A DNA stretch of 64,000 nt from Eopsaltria australis (Eukaryota > Chordata > Aves > Passeriformes > Petroicidae), in NCBI GenBank assembly GCA_034509425.1, contig JAVTVJ010000452.1, positions 1,612,001-1,676,000 of the forward strand, in the 5' to 3' direction. Position 1 is the stretch's first letter, and every line of letters begins with the position of its first letter. Both the position numbers and the translations under genes were made by a program. The notes beneath the pieces are model-generated. The model was not told the DNA's origin. It ran no database searches and saw only the letters and a list, made by a program, of their open reading frames with translations. Below are positions 28,921 through 39,696 of this stretch, piece by piece.

Positions 28921-29075
28921 CAGAAGAATCACAGAATAGTAAGGGTTAGAAGTGAATCTGAAGGTCATCTAGTCCAATCCCCTTCCAAGGTAGGGTTGCC
29001 TAGAGCAGGTTACAGAGGAATATGTCCAGGTGGGTCTTGAATGTCTCCAGAGAGGCAGAATTACCTTTAACAATT
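28921..29075 (-). mobile_element. CR1 LINE 3'-end fragment, antisense
   Basis: The left edge reads GAATCACAGAATAGTAAGGG, the reverse complement of the CR1 3' terminal repeat region. It is followed by AAGGTCATCTAGTCCAATCC and then 'TAGAGCAGGTTACAGAGG' and 'GTCCAGGTGGGTCTTGAATG', all standard CR1 3' UTR blocks in order. About 150 bp remain. Fairly good conservation suggests a younger insertion than the 25.7 kb fragment. The overlapping open frame at 28822-29040 (+) is repeat-derived. Confidence 0.87.
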
Positions 29076-29867
29076 TTTGGACTTCAAATTTTCAGTGGGG
29101 AAAGTGGAAGTCTATTGGGAAGTGGGAGGGAGGTTTGAGCAGGAAAACAAAACTTATGGGATGTAACATTTCCTTTCCACTTAGAATTTCATTGTTAATT
29201 TAGAAAGAAGATAGGTTGCTGTTCATATTAGTTCACATTTCCTGCAGTAATCTCTGTATACATTTGATATAAAGCTAAAGCTTTTTATATTTTGTTAAGT
29301 AAGATAAATGGCCTTCTCCCTCACCCCCAAGATAGTGTTTAATAGATTAAAAAATCTTGCAACATGAAGATGAAAGAAATATAATACATGAAATGTAACC
29401 TTTTCCCCAGAGATATTTCTGCTTTAAAGTCTGTTTTCAGGCATAGCAAATTAATTTTCACAACTAATAGTATTCTAACATATCCTTGCTGAGGGTAAAC
29501 AGTTTAATTCAATTTTAAGTTTTATTTTCATATTTATGCAGATAAAACTCTACCGATTGCACTGTATTTCAAGCTACAAGCTGTAATTAATAATAACACT
29601 ATATAATTGGCTACAGGAGCTTCAAAGTAATGTTGAAAAATTACAAAATCAGATGGTAGGTGTATTAATATTGCAAAAGCTTGAAAATTACTGCAGCAGA
29701 TTTTAATATTTGTACCAATTAGTACCTGATAAAGAACAGTATAATTTCTAGGGATTTAAAATGAAGGACTATTTTAATTTCTCTCAGTGGTGCTAATCAA
29801 TGTGATATTCTTTTGCTATAATTATTTTTTTTTGTCTATAGTTTTAGGGAGATATCTCGGAGCAGTA
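29076..29867. other. Intronic sequence without recognisable features
   Basis: AT-rich intron between a CR1 end and the inverted-repeat cluster. Nothing recognisable as coding, RNA or mobile. Confidence 0.5.
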
Positions 29868-29888
29868 AGCATACTTTCTGAGTATGCT
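29868..29888. repeat. Perfect 8-bp hairpin
   Basis: AGCATACT (29868-29875), a 5-nt loop TTCTG, then AGTATGCT (29881-29888), the exact reverse complement of the first arm. On its own this is a modest structure. It opens a run of three inverted repeats within about 420 bp. Confidence 0.75.
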
Positions 29889-29972
29889 CTCTGACCCTCT
29901 AGTAATTGTAGGAAGAGAGACTTTAATACTCTTGAGGGGTTTCTTCTTCAGTCAATTAGTTAAGGCACTATT

Positions 29973-30039
29973 AAAATGTCCTATAGAAAGCTCAGTAGCT
30001 GTACTAAGGACTACAGAAGTCTCCTTAGTAGGACATTTT
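29973..30039. repeat. 18-bp inverted repeat interrupted by a 20-nt one-sided bulge
   Basis: The right arm at 30022-30039 is continuous (TCCTTAGT then AGGACATTTT). Its complement on the left is split into AAAATGTCCT (29973-29982) and ACTAAGGA (30003-30010), separated by 20 nt. Every base of the 18-bp stem pairs. The loop is 30011-30021. The bulge contains its own small stem, AGCT-CAGT-AGCT. It could fold as a branched hairpin in RNA or a cruciform in DNA. It resembles a palindromic seed with a later small insertion, or the core of a decayed miniature element. The overlapping 78-codon open frame (29884-30120, +) has no known family. Confidence 0.7.
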
Positions 30040-30265
30040 TTTCTTCCTTTTGCTTCATGTGAAGACCAGATGTTTGCATTGGTTGTGAACACAAATTCAA
30101 AGAATAATAAAGATGTCTAGGAAAGTTTATTTCATCAGTGCTTATCTGTAACCATTTCAAACCTCTTAACTTAGACATGATATCTAAATTTTTTAAAATG
30201 TGTCAATACAAACAAAATTATAAATGTGATGATGCTAATTTCAAGCACTTAGATAAAAAATTAGA

Positions 30266-30289
30266 TTCAACAAAAATATTTTTGTTGAA
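30266..30289. repeat. 24-bp perfect palindrome
   Basis: TTCAACAAAAAT followed immediately by its exact reverse complement ATTTTTGTTGAA, with no spacer. It is AT-rich but longer than expected by chance in a window this size, and it lies 230 bp from the interrupted inverted repeat. Confidence 0.85.
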
Positions 30290-30690
30290 ATATAGTGTGT
30301 GATGGCCATAATAAGCATACTTTTTCATGATGACAACCATTTTTTCAAATGAGGAGCACTTTACCTCTTTGCAGACTAGAAAGTCTTAGAGTCTATAAAC
30401 TGAATTCAGTAGTTTTAGGGAAACCAGAACAGACTATGGCATAGACTTGAATAGAGCTTGTGTAAGTGAACTGTGCCAGCATTTAATGGTTTTCTTTCTC
30501 GGCACACACAGACTTTTGTAAGGAAAGCCTGCATTTAAGGACATAATCTGAGTAAAAGTGCAAGGAAGGACTGTGGTGACATGGTCTTGGGCTGTATTTG
30601 CATGATTCTTTTGTTAACATGTCAAAGGGTTCACAGCATTTGGATTATAATCTTGGTTATGACTTGTATCAGGAAGAACTGTTTTGATGT

Positions 30691-30830
30691 CACAGAATAT
30701 TCTGAGTTTGAAGGGACCCACAGGGATCATCAAATCCATTTCTGAAGTGGCCCATGGGCCCATGCAGGGATTGAACCTCCACAACCTTGGTGTTATTAGC
30801 ATCATCCTCTCACCAGCTGAACCAGTCTCA
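30691..30830 (-). mobile_element. tRNA-Ile-derived SINE with CR1-like tail (TguSINE1-type)
   Basis: Read on the minus strand, the right part resembles tRNA-Ile(AAT). It has an A-box-like TGGTTCAGCTGG, the anticodon loop CTAATAA (anticodon AAT at 30797-30795), the CCAAGGTTGTGG arm, and a B box GGTTCAATCCC followed by TGCATGGGCCCATGG. The left part is a CR1-like 3' tail: the + strand reads CACAGAATATTCTGAG, then AAGGGACCCACAGGGATCAT. A tRNA-Ile head fused to a CR1 tail is, as I recall, the architecture of the passerine SINE TguSINE1, which would be mobilised by CR1 enzymes. The tRNA part has lost several bases of the acceptor/D region, so it is not a functional tRNA gene. The alternative, a CR1 subfamily with chance tRNA similarity, is unlikely given the length of the match. 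Confidence 0.75.
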
Positions 30831-33800
30831 GGGTCTTCTGTGGTCTAGAATCAGTAGTCTCATTCACGTTAAGAAGGTACACCTGATAAAGACAAATTGT
30901 TGAGGCTCTTGAGCTTTCTGAGAAAATTTCATTTGTCTCTCTGTATGTCTTTTTGTCTTGGTTTCTATTGGTTTCTATTAGTTTTAAATATTTAGCATTT
31001 TTTAGAAGGCTTTGCTTTCTACCTGGAGAACTGAAAGTTTTAAAAATTGTGTGAGCAATACCTCATGATTGATATTAGCAATATACTCTCAGTATCAGCT
31101 CTTTTGTGATCTGTGGCTGCAGTTAAAACAATGAAGCACTGGAACTGTCAGACTGAGTCAGACACTGCAAGTCAATATCTTGTCTCCAGTGGTGGCCTCA
31201 ATACATGGAACAGAAAGACACTAAAATCTTACTCAGTCACTGGCAGAAATACTTATCCAAGGAGTGTTCTGTAACCCTGGGTATTTAGTGATTGATACTT
31301 AGATTTCCTGAAGCATGAAAATTTACATCCATTACAGTTTTTTTCTGTTACCATTTTAACCTCACTTGTTAAATATTCTCTTGTTCGTATGCTACAAAAG
31401 GTATGCAGAAGAATCCAGTTAGCCTCCTTCATTGTGTGCCTTCTTACTTATCTTAACTCTGGCTTAGAAGATATGAAGTAAATTGCAGTTTAATGGTTTC
31501 TGTTGTCACTTCCTGGATCCTTTATTTCATTTATATCTCTGTTAAGCTGTGTAGCCATGACTGAATGCTCCAAGTAAAGCTTTACTCTTGATTTATGTAG
31601 TGTCATTGTAATGCCATTTTTATTCTCAGACCTAATCTGTATGCATCCTGACAAACTGTAAGCTTTTTCTGTTGGCTGCTGGGTATCAAGCAAATTATTT
31701 CCAAAAACAATCTGTTTTGACACTCAAAGTGTATTAACAAATGGCAACAGCTGATTTAGAACTCAATGATGTGTGAACAATTCCAGGTATTTCTGCCAGC
31801 CTGTTCTCCACTGTATTTGTCAATAGTCAATATTTTTATATGACATACTTGTTTATCTATCTTTGTGAATACTTTGTCTCTTCTCTCTGCTCTTGTTTAT
31901 TTCAAATAATTTTAGACTGTTTTCAAAATTTCCAATCTTTCTATTCAATACACTCCCTCTCCTTTTGAAGAGAATTGTGTTATACAAATCAAACCCTAGT
32001 AGGCATTTCTAGAGCACATATTTATTAGCCTTTTCTAATGTTGAATTTTTACTGTTTCTTTCTATTCCTTCCACTCATTATTTTTGATCCTCTGGAGTCC
32101 CTTCCCTCTCTCCACTGCCCAGTTTTTAACTATTCTTCCAAAATTCTTCCAAAAACTGTATTATGAATGTTAATATTCTTTATTATATTCTTTATGCAAA
32201 GCTGATATATCAGTTTTGATAGTAACTATTGTTGTATGTTATCTAAATACTGAGAGCAGAATGCAGAGAGATTTGAATTTAGCTTGTAAAGGTATCTTGT
32301 ACAACTGTATGACCCTCCTGAATGTGTTTTTTCTTCAAGGTGCTTTGAACTATGTAGGATCATATCTGCTACTGAGCCTGTGGTACTGGTAGTTTGAGGG
32401 TGAAGGTTGATAACTTTACTAAGTTGAATTATTGTTATCATCCAGCTGCACATGAAGCCCCTGATGCAGCCTCATAGCCCATGGCCTTCCAAGTATTAGA
32501 TTAGCCCTAAATGATGAATTTCTCTTTCTTCAGAACTCTTGTAACTGATAGATTATGAATTGAGACAAAGGGAAATAGCATTATGATTTTTGTCCAAACT
32601 TCTGTATTATAGCTCAAGAATATTTTGTTCAGATTCAGTATAATTTTATTTTTGAAAGCTATAAAATGAAACAGAAAATGAATATTTCTTCTGATGGCTT
32701 TGCAATTATGCCTTCTGGTATTAAAGAGAAAAAATGAACAAATGAAACTGAGGCCTTGCTTTCAACATTTTTCAACAGTTTTGTCTGAATAGTAATATCT
32801 ATCAGAAAAAATAATCATGAAGATTAATGCTACCCAATAATTATCTTTCCTTTCTTTCATAGGCTACATTTTGTTAAGAAATGGTGTATGTACATGATAT
32901 ATAGTGTACTTTCCTGGGCAGGTCTGTGGATATCTGGGAAACTGTTAAAGCAGACAGTGCTGGTTTTTTTTTTCTCTGAAGAGAAAGCAAAGCGAAAAAA
33001 CAGCTATTCATCATCCTATGTTTATGTAATACATATGTGACTTTATGCCCATTGCTCTTTACTGTACTGTGATATATTTATCTCAATAGCAGGTGATAGA
33101 AGAAGATGCCCACTTTCTTCCTTTATATTGTGGTAAATTTCAATGTGTTCTGGGCTTTACCAGCGGGATTTTCACTTCTCATTTTACTTCTTTATGACTT
33201 TCGCTAATTGTTCTACTGTTTTCTTCCCCATATCCTCAATACAGAAATATCCAGGGCCTGCTTGAGAAACAACAGTTTGTGTTGTCACTGGCAGCTATTT
33301 TAATATGCCGTGCTAATACAAGATTCTTGAGCTTTGCTCATCTGAATGATGTAGAAGGGTTCACTGAGTTGAATGTTACAATGCTGACAGGATTCTTGCA
33401 AGATTAAATGCGAAGAATGTCTGATTGTAAATGTCAAAGAGATATTCTTGTCTTCATTTTACTTATTTTCTTTCTGTTGTAGAAGGGCAGGGGGCCATAT
33501 TGTGCCCTGAGTCACAGTAAGCACATGTTTGCTATTAAACATGCAGTGGGGTAGCTCAGGAGTAACAGCTCTCTCTTGGATGTTCAGACAGGGGTAACCC
33601 TTCAGATACAAGTCATTCCCTCAATTCTGTTACCTAATGAACTGTCCACAGAGTTCCAGAGAATTCTATTCAAGGAATAGTATTTCAAAGAATTACTCTT
33701 ATTTGTTTCAGAAAAAACAGGCATATGTGCCTCACTAATATTTGGAAAGACTCCTGCATTGATTTTTTTTCTATTATAAATGCATGATTTTTATGCAAAT

Positions 33801-35400
33801 TGCAAGCTGTGATACCACCACTTTCAACTGGGATGGAAGAAATATGCATATTGTGAAATCTCACAGCTTATGAAAAAATACCATTTTTTTTCTCTTGCTG
33901 GAAAACAAAATGTTTCTCAGGTCCTCTCAAGGACAGAGTTTTGTGTGATGAAAATAGTGTTGTATATTCCTCCACTTTCTTAAATACATAATGATTAGTG
34001 GTTTTTCATCAATTTTTAGAAGAAACTGAAAGAGAACTAATTGTTTAAAATGCAGACATTCTAACAGAAATGCCAGTCTGTCTTTAATATTCTTCATAAA
34101 AGCAGGATATTTTGACTAGACAATTAATCAAAAGAATGAGTTACAAAACTATACCCTTGAGTAGCAGAGGTGTCATGCAGATAAATCCCTGTGTTGCTGT
34201 GTCTGTATGCCTCCCAAAATTTTCCTGCCACGTCCATCCGGAACATATTCTACAGTAGCATACAAGAATGCAGATTACCCTTCACATGCCTTCATAAGTC
34301 ATCTTCTCTTTGGGATGCTTGCTGAAGTGCTGTGGTTGGGTTGTCATAGAGAGAGGAACAAAATTTCAACCCCCTTGCAAACACAAGAACAAGGGAGTTG
34401 TAGATTTCAAAACCAAGGACTGAGTCAACTGAAGTGCATGCATCTGTGTAATTTGTAGATCTTAGGGGAGGGATGGAGGGCTAAGAAAAACAGAAATATC
34501 TCAACACCTTCATGTTTCCTACAAACATTTATGCTGGAAATGTTTAACAGTTATTAAGTGATTAATGATATTTTTATGATGTAATTAATCCTGAAGATGT
34601 TAAGGCTCTCTAAGGTAAGGTCAACCACAGCTGTTTTCAGGAGTACCAAGTCAAGATCTGTTTTCTCTTAAAAACGGGAACAAAAAGTCTGAAGTAAACT
34701 TGTGGTGAAGTTCTTTATTATTTGTAGGGATTCTTATTTTCCTTTTAACATATTTTCCTTTTTTTTGAGGGTGGGTGGGTGTCTGTTTATCTTCCCCATG
34801 GACCCTTTCCTTTAATGCAGCATGCAAATCCCAGAACATCTTTGGCCCCAGAAGGATGAGAGAGAATGGCATTTTATAGTCCAGGGAAATAAGTAACCTT
34901 CATTTCATTAAAGTATAAGCTAAAATTTGGTATGAATAACATGAAACCCTGCTTTCATGGTAGAATGGGAGGCTGTCTAGCTCATCAGAGCAGGTCTTTG
35001 GTGACTTTGCAGAGTTCCCATGGATAAGGGGAATAAAGCACGAACTCAGCCCTTTTTGCTGCTGTGTTCAGATGGGAGCCAGATGAAGGCAGTGTGTTGG
35101 CATGTGCTCTGTCACGTGCATTGTCATGCATTCTGCTGGCATAATGGATTTGCTGTGAGGTGCATTACAACATTTGCTAGGGCCAATAAATCGAGTTATA
35201 TGATTGTAAGTATTTTACCTAATATGGTAATGCACTTAACAAAGTGCAGATAATCATGCTGCTCAATTTATAAGAATTGTCAAACCTCATAGTTAATTCC
35301 ATTATATTGTGGTGTTTTATGGATTAAATCCTTCCAAAGCTTATTCAGGAGGTACAAATGTTAATAATCTATGATTAAAATATTTTGATTAGTTAATGTT
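30831..35400. other. Intronic sequence, mostly featureless
   Basis: AT-rich intron containing one probable ancient dispersed repeat (31141-31215, listed separately). Otherwise no recognisable gene or element. An open frame at 34207-34458 (+) and others of 60-80 codons have no recognisable product. Confidence 0.55.
31141..31215 (+). repeat. Probable ancient amniote dispersed repeat fragment
   Basis: GGAACTGTCAGACTGAGTCA, then CAATATCTTGTCTCCAGTGG and TGGCCTCAATACATGGA, follow the pattern of a dispersed repeat I recall from turtle, crocodile and bird genomes (core 'ACTGGGTCAGACC... AGTATCCTGTCTCC... AGTGGCCAATACCAGATG'). I cannot name the family with confidence. Divergence is high, as expected for an old insertion. 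Confidence 0.4.
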
Positions 35401-35640
35401 TGTTGCGATAATGAGCGACACAGGGACCCCAGGCAGGTGCAGAGGAATGCTCTTTACTGCCTGGCCTTTTCAAGCAGTTAGCTGGTTAGCAGTTTACACA
35501 ATTTTAAGGCACAACAGGCCCGAGTCAACCAAGCACCACACACCACGGTGTGGACATGATGTGGACACATGGCAGTCACTCAGCACGTCTCTCACGTCTC
35601 TCACGTCTCTCATGTCTCTCTACCCCTATTCCAGTTAAGT
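35401..35640 (-). mobile_element. LTR-like endogenous retroviral fragment, antisense
   Basis: The left edge begins TGTTGCGATAATGAGCGACA, so the minus strand ends in ...CGCAACA, a typical LTR 3' terminus. About 50 bp in, the + strand has GAATGCTCTTTACTGCCTGG, whose reverse complement contains AGTAAA, a polyadenylation-signal variant at the expected place. This fits an antisense solo LTR (R/U5 plus some U3). No primer-binding site follows the end, and no internal retroviral sequence is seen. GC and CpG content exceed the flanks. The right border is unclear, and the class is not assignable by eye. Confidence 0.45.
35584..35619. repeat. 9-bp tandem repeat, four copies
   Basis: CACGTCTCT is repeated three times perfectly (35584, 35593, 35602), with a fourth copy CATGTCTCT at 35611. 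It lies within or at the border of the LTR-like fragment and gives a repetitive Arg/Glu-rich chance open frame on the minus strand (35576-35836). Each unit starts with a CACGT core. Confidence 0.85.
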
Positions 35641-38600
35641 CTTTCTCCCATAATTCCCTTCTACTTAGCCTAAGTAACAAATGTTTTTTGGTTTTTTTCG
35701 CAGAATCATTAGCTTTGTAAACGATAATGCCCCTTTCACAGGAGTGAAATGTTAGAGCCAACCTGAAGATATTCTTTCTGTTGCTAAAATGCATGCAAAA
35801 TATGTGGGATTTTTTTTTTCCTCCAGTTAAGTGCAAAGAATTTGGGTTAATAATTAAAAAGTAACCTACGGAATGATACTGGTGGCATAAGTTTTTACAG
35901 ACTTAGTTATGGAATTTTTATTGTAGTTAATGTGCATTTCATTGTTAAATCCCTTAATTGTTTTGATATTTTAATTAATCGGATGTACATGAGTTGACAG
36001 TGATGACTATACAGAGGCTTTTACAGCCATGGAGCTTTGAGGATACTTTTCTTCTTATGTGGACCTTGGTAGAGTCTAAACTCTAGGTTGGCAGGGGAGA
36101 GGAGAATTTCATGTGATGGCAAATGTTCAATTAAGAGGTAGAATGACTTTTCAAAGAGACAGCAACGGTAATGGCCAGTTTTTCACAATAATGTCCGTGA
36201 AATTGTAAGTTTCAGTAAGTAAGGTCAGTTTAACTGGAATTGTCTTATCTTTGCCTTTCTGTGATAAACAATTTCAAAGGAGACAGATTTTTGGAAGAGG
36301 ACATTTGGATGTGTTCAGGAAATGTGTTAGTGATGGAAGAGCATCAGTTCCCATATGTGCACTTGCCACAGGCACTGAAAGCTTGTGACAAGCCCCTCTG
36401 GGCTACCTGCACATCAGGTGCCTCTCAGGAGGAGAAAAGAAAGACATTCAAGGACTTCTGTGCTGGCTAGAGAGTCACTTCCTGTTTCCTTCTAAATAAC
36501 TCTTTCTGCTCATTTGTTATTTCAGTTGTTATACAGGCATAGAAAACATTGTGTAAGAAAAAGATTATGTACAGGCTTAAATGGTAGAACATATAGTGTT
36601 CAAATGCTTTTTTCCCCTAGTCCAATTACATAGTTTACACAGAAGAAAATGGGGCAAATGAAAAATGAAAGAAGGGAAAGAACATAAAGAAAGAGAAAAT
36701 AATGCTTAGTGGAAATCTTCTGTTATCTATTATCAGCTTTGAGTTTATATTATGTTCAGTCTAATAAAGCACTTAACAAAATACTGTTATGTTTGGTTAG
36801 AAAGTTATATTCTAGGCCGTGTAATGCATTCGTGAACCAGGAAATAAGCCACTGAATTCTGCCCAGTTGGGTTTAAGTCATCCACACGAAAAGAAGGAAA
36901 ACAAAGGAAGATTCAAGAGTGGACCTGAGCAGTTTATAAAAAGGACTGTTCAATGCATTTGCTTGAGACAGAGTGGAATCAGACTCTAAAACCCAGATGA
37001 TCCTTTTGCACACTCTTTTGGTCTTAGGATTTGCTCAGGCTCAGGGACAGAACACTTGTGCAGGCTCAAAGCTTGAAAGTTGAGTTTGGATTCCATCTAC
37101 CCCATCAAATCATGCTTTCTAGTTCAAGCAATTAATCACTTCTTTAAGATGGTATTTTGATTGATGAGTCGTAATTTTATTCAATTTAAAATATATTTAT
37201 TCAAATGAAACACAAGTTTTGAGTAAAGGTTTCTTTCATGGTGCACAAAATCCATATGCTTTACCTCATTCTGTCCTAAATAACAGAAATTTAGTACATC
37301 CAAAAATATTTTTTTCACTCCAATTCTGAGATATGATTTCCCAATCCAATTAAAAATGTGCAACTTTTAGCTTGGAGAGTGTGTTTTATACTAAGTCATG
37401 GTTTCAATTAGAAAAGATTTCTGTTGAGGCAGTTGTAGCTTTATGGATTATAGGGCATATCAGATGTGACAGCTTTTTTAAAAATCTGGTTAATTAATTA
37501 AAAAAACCCACAAAAAAATTAAAAGGTTAACACAATACCAAACGTTCACCTGTGCAATCTTAGTTATTTGTGCAAAAGCTCTTTTGCTATCTCCAAAGGA
37601 GGGGTATCCTAGTGTTATGAGGTCCTCATGATTCACCATTTATCAGACTATGCCATGTGCAGTTGAGAGCATGATGAGAGAGTTTACATGGTGCTGTTGC
37701 TTTGCCTACCCAACATTATTAATTCTTTGCTTCTACAATCAGTTAATTTCCCACCATTCTAATTAATTCCTTTCCATGCATGTGAATAAATAGATTTTAC
37801 ACAATTAAGCAACTGAAATAAGACTGACACTGCTAAAATATAGCACGATGAGATACCAAGATTAGCCTCAGCCCTTCTCCTATTAATTTGTTCCATCAAC
37901 ATTTTATTCTTACTGAAATCATTGTTCACTGCTAACCAGATAAAAAATAAAGCTATCATTCTATCACAGAGGCAGTGTGAGGAGATGGAGGGCAAGAACC
38001 TGTAATTTTTGTATTAAAGTAATCCTAATACCACTGAATCTGTAGGAATAATATAATAGATGCAAGAAAAAAATGCTAAAATGATGTATATTCGTCTATC
38101 TTTTGCCTTTAATATAAGTTCATTATAAAATAATATTAGGTTTAATCTCTTGATTATTGATTGATGTTATGCATCAAGAGGAACACAATTATTGAGGTAA
38201 AACAATTTCTGACAGGCAGAAACAAATGTGGTATTTGTCCACTTCATACTTATGAAAAGACAGGAAGTAAAGGTATCTTGTGGACTTCCACTATTTTAAT
38301 ACATTAATCTAGTTGCCAGGAAATAGTTGCTTTTGATTTAGTTTTAGATGCAACATCCTGTGCTGTGTTTTCCAATAACTGAGTGGTTCCTGCGGTTTCG
38401 GATTTTGTTATTGATTGTGTTGAGTTGCACAACTTAGGGTATGTATATACATATTTGTGATGGCAGTGGGGAGTTGAATGAAGGTCCTTGTATAAAAGTG
38501 GAGACAGAGATCAAAGTCCCAAGACTGATGGCAGAGTACTATGCCATAGATGAAATTAAAGCATTACAGATGCTCTATGCTACCACAGAATCTTTGTGGT

Positions 38601-39670
38601 GAGAAAAAAAGCTTTAACTTCTGGTAACTTGCTCATGACAGCCTTTCAAATTAAGGGGGTAAAGGAGAAAACAAGTGATGCAGTTGCTTGATGATAAAGA
38701 AGAATTAAGGATGAATAATAGATAATTAGTTGTGCAGTATGACATGAGGTCAGAGCCCCAGATGGCCTTCCAGCTGTTGTTTTTTCTGACTTAACTCTTA
38801 GATATCCAAATTCGTTCCTTTGAAAGTTCCTGCTTGAGGCCTCTGCTTGCAAGTGTACCATGTCCTCAACACTTCAAAAGTCCTCAGAGAAGTCTGAAAC
38901 AGTGGCTATGATCAGGAATTTGATTTACATAATTTGATGCTGTGGTCATCTATGGGGTTACTCTTGTGCCAGTGGATGCTGATTTCTGGAGATGTGTGAA
39001 TGACCTTCCCAGGCTGACTGCAGCCAGAGCCTACCTGTCCAGGAGGGTGCCTTTACCTGTAGGGTTGCACACATGCACACTCACAGAAGGTCCAAAACTT
39101 AAAAATTATTTGGGGAAATTAGTTCAAGTGGTGCCTTTTAATTTGGAATCTCTAAGATTGAAAGTACCAGTGCAGGCTTAGATGCACAATCTCAGATATA
39201 CAAACAGAAAAACAATATCTGTAAATTCAGAACCTTATTTGGCAGAAAATATAATACAAGAATATGAATCTACAAGCCTATTTATTTTCTCATAGCATGC
39301 CTTAAAAAATAGTTGCTGTTTGAAAAGGATTTCCACTGAGAACAAAGTATCATATCTGTAGTCAGTCCTTTGGTAATTTAGTAGCTTTTAGTTTCATCAA
39401 ACAGGAGTTTTCCAGGATTACCTGTGGCAAAGGAGTTACCCAAAATCTGGAAGATCATCCAATTACAGTTTAAAGAAACTTACAACAAAGACAATTAACT
39501 AAAGATAGAAGTCTCTGAGAGCAAAGGGGTTGTGTGAGAGGAAGAGCTTCTCTTATATCTGTGATTAAAACAAGGGAATTATACCTGTTGTTTATTTTCA
39601 GCTAAAGTAATCGAGGTCCCTGGTGTTGGGACATCTGCTTGCCTTCCTTTCTTTCTTCTTTTACCTTTTC

Positions 39671-39696
39671 TTTTTTTTTTTTTTTTTTTTTTTTTT
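39671..39696 (+). repeat. T26 homopolymer in a pyrimidine-rich tract
   Basis: Twenty-six T residues, flanked on both sides by T/C-rich sequence (about 39645-39712). It reads like a strong polypyrimidine tract on the GRM8 sense strand. I see no exon with conserved coding sequence behind it. Confidence 0.9.

Noticed and set aside
30749..30828. A functional tRNA-Ile gene on the minus strand
   Set aside because: The A box/D-arm region has lost bases, there are several mismatches, and it is fused to a CR1-like tail, so it is a SINE head.
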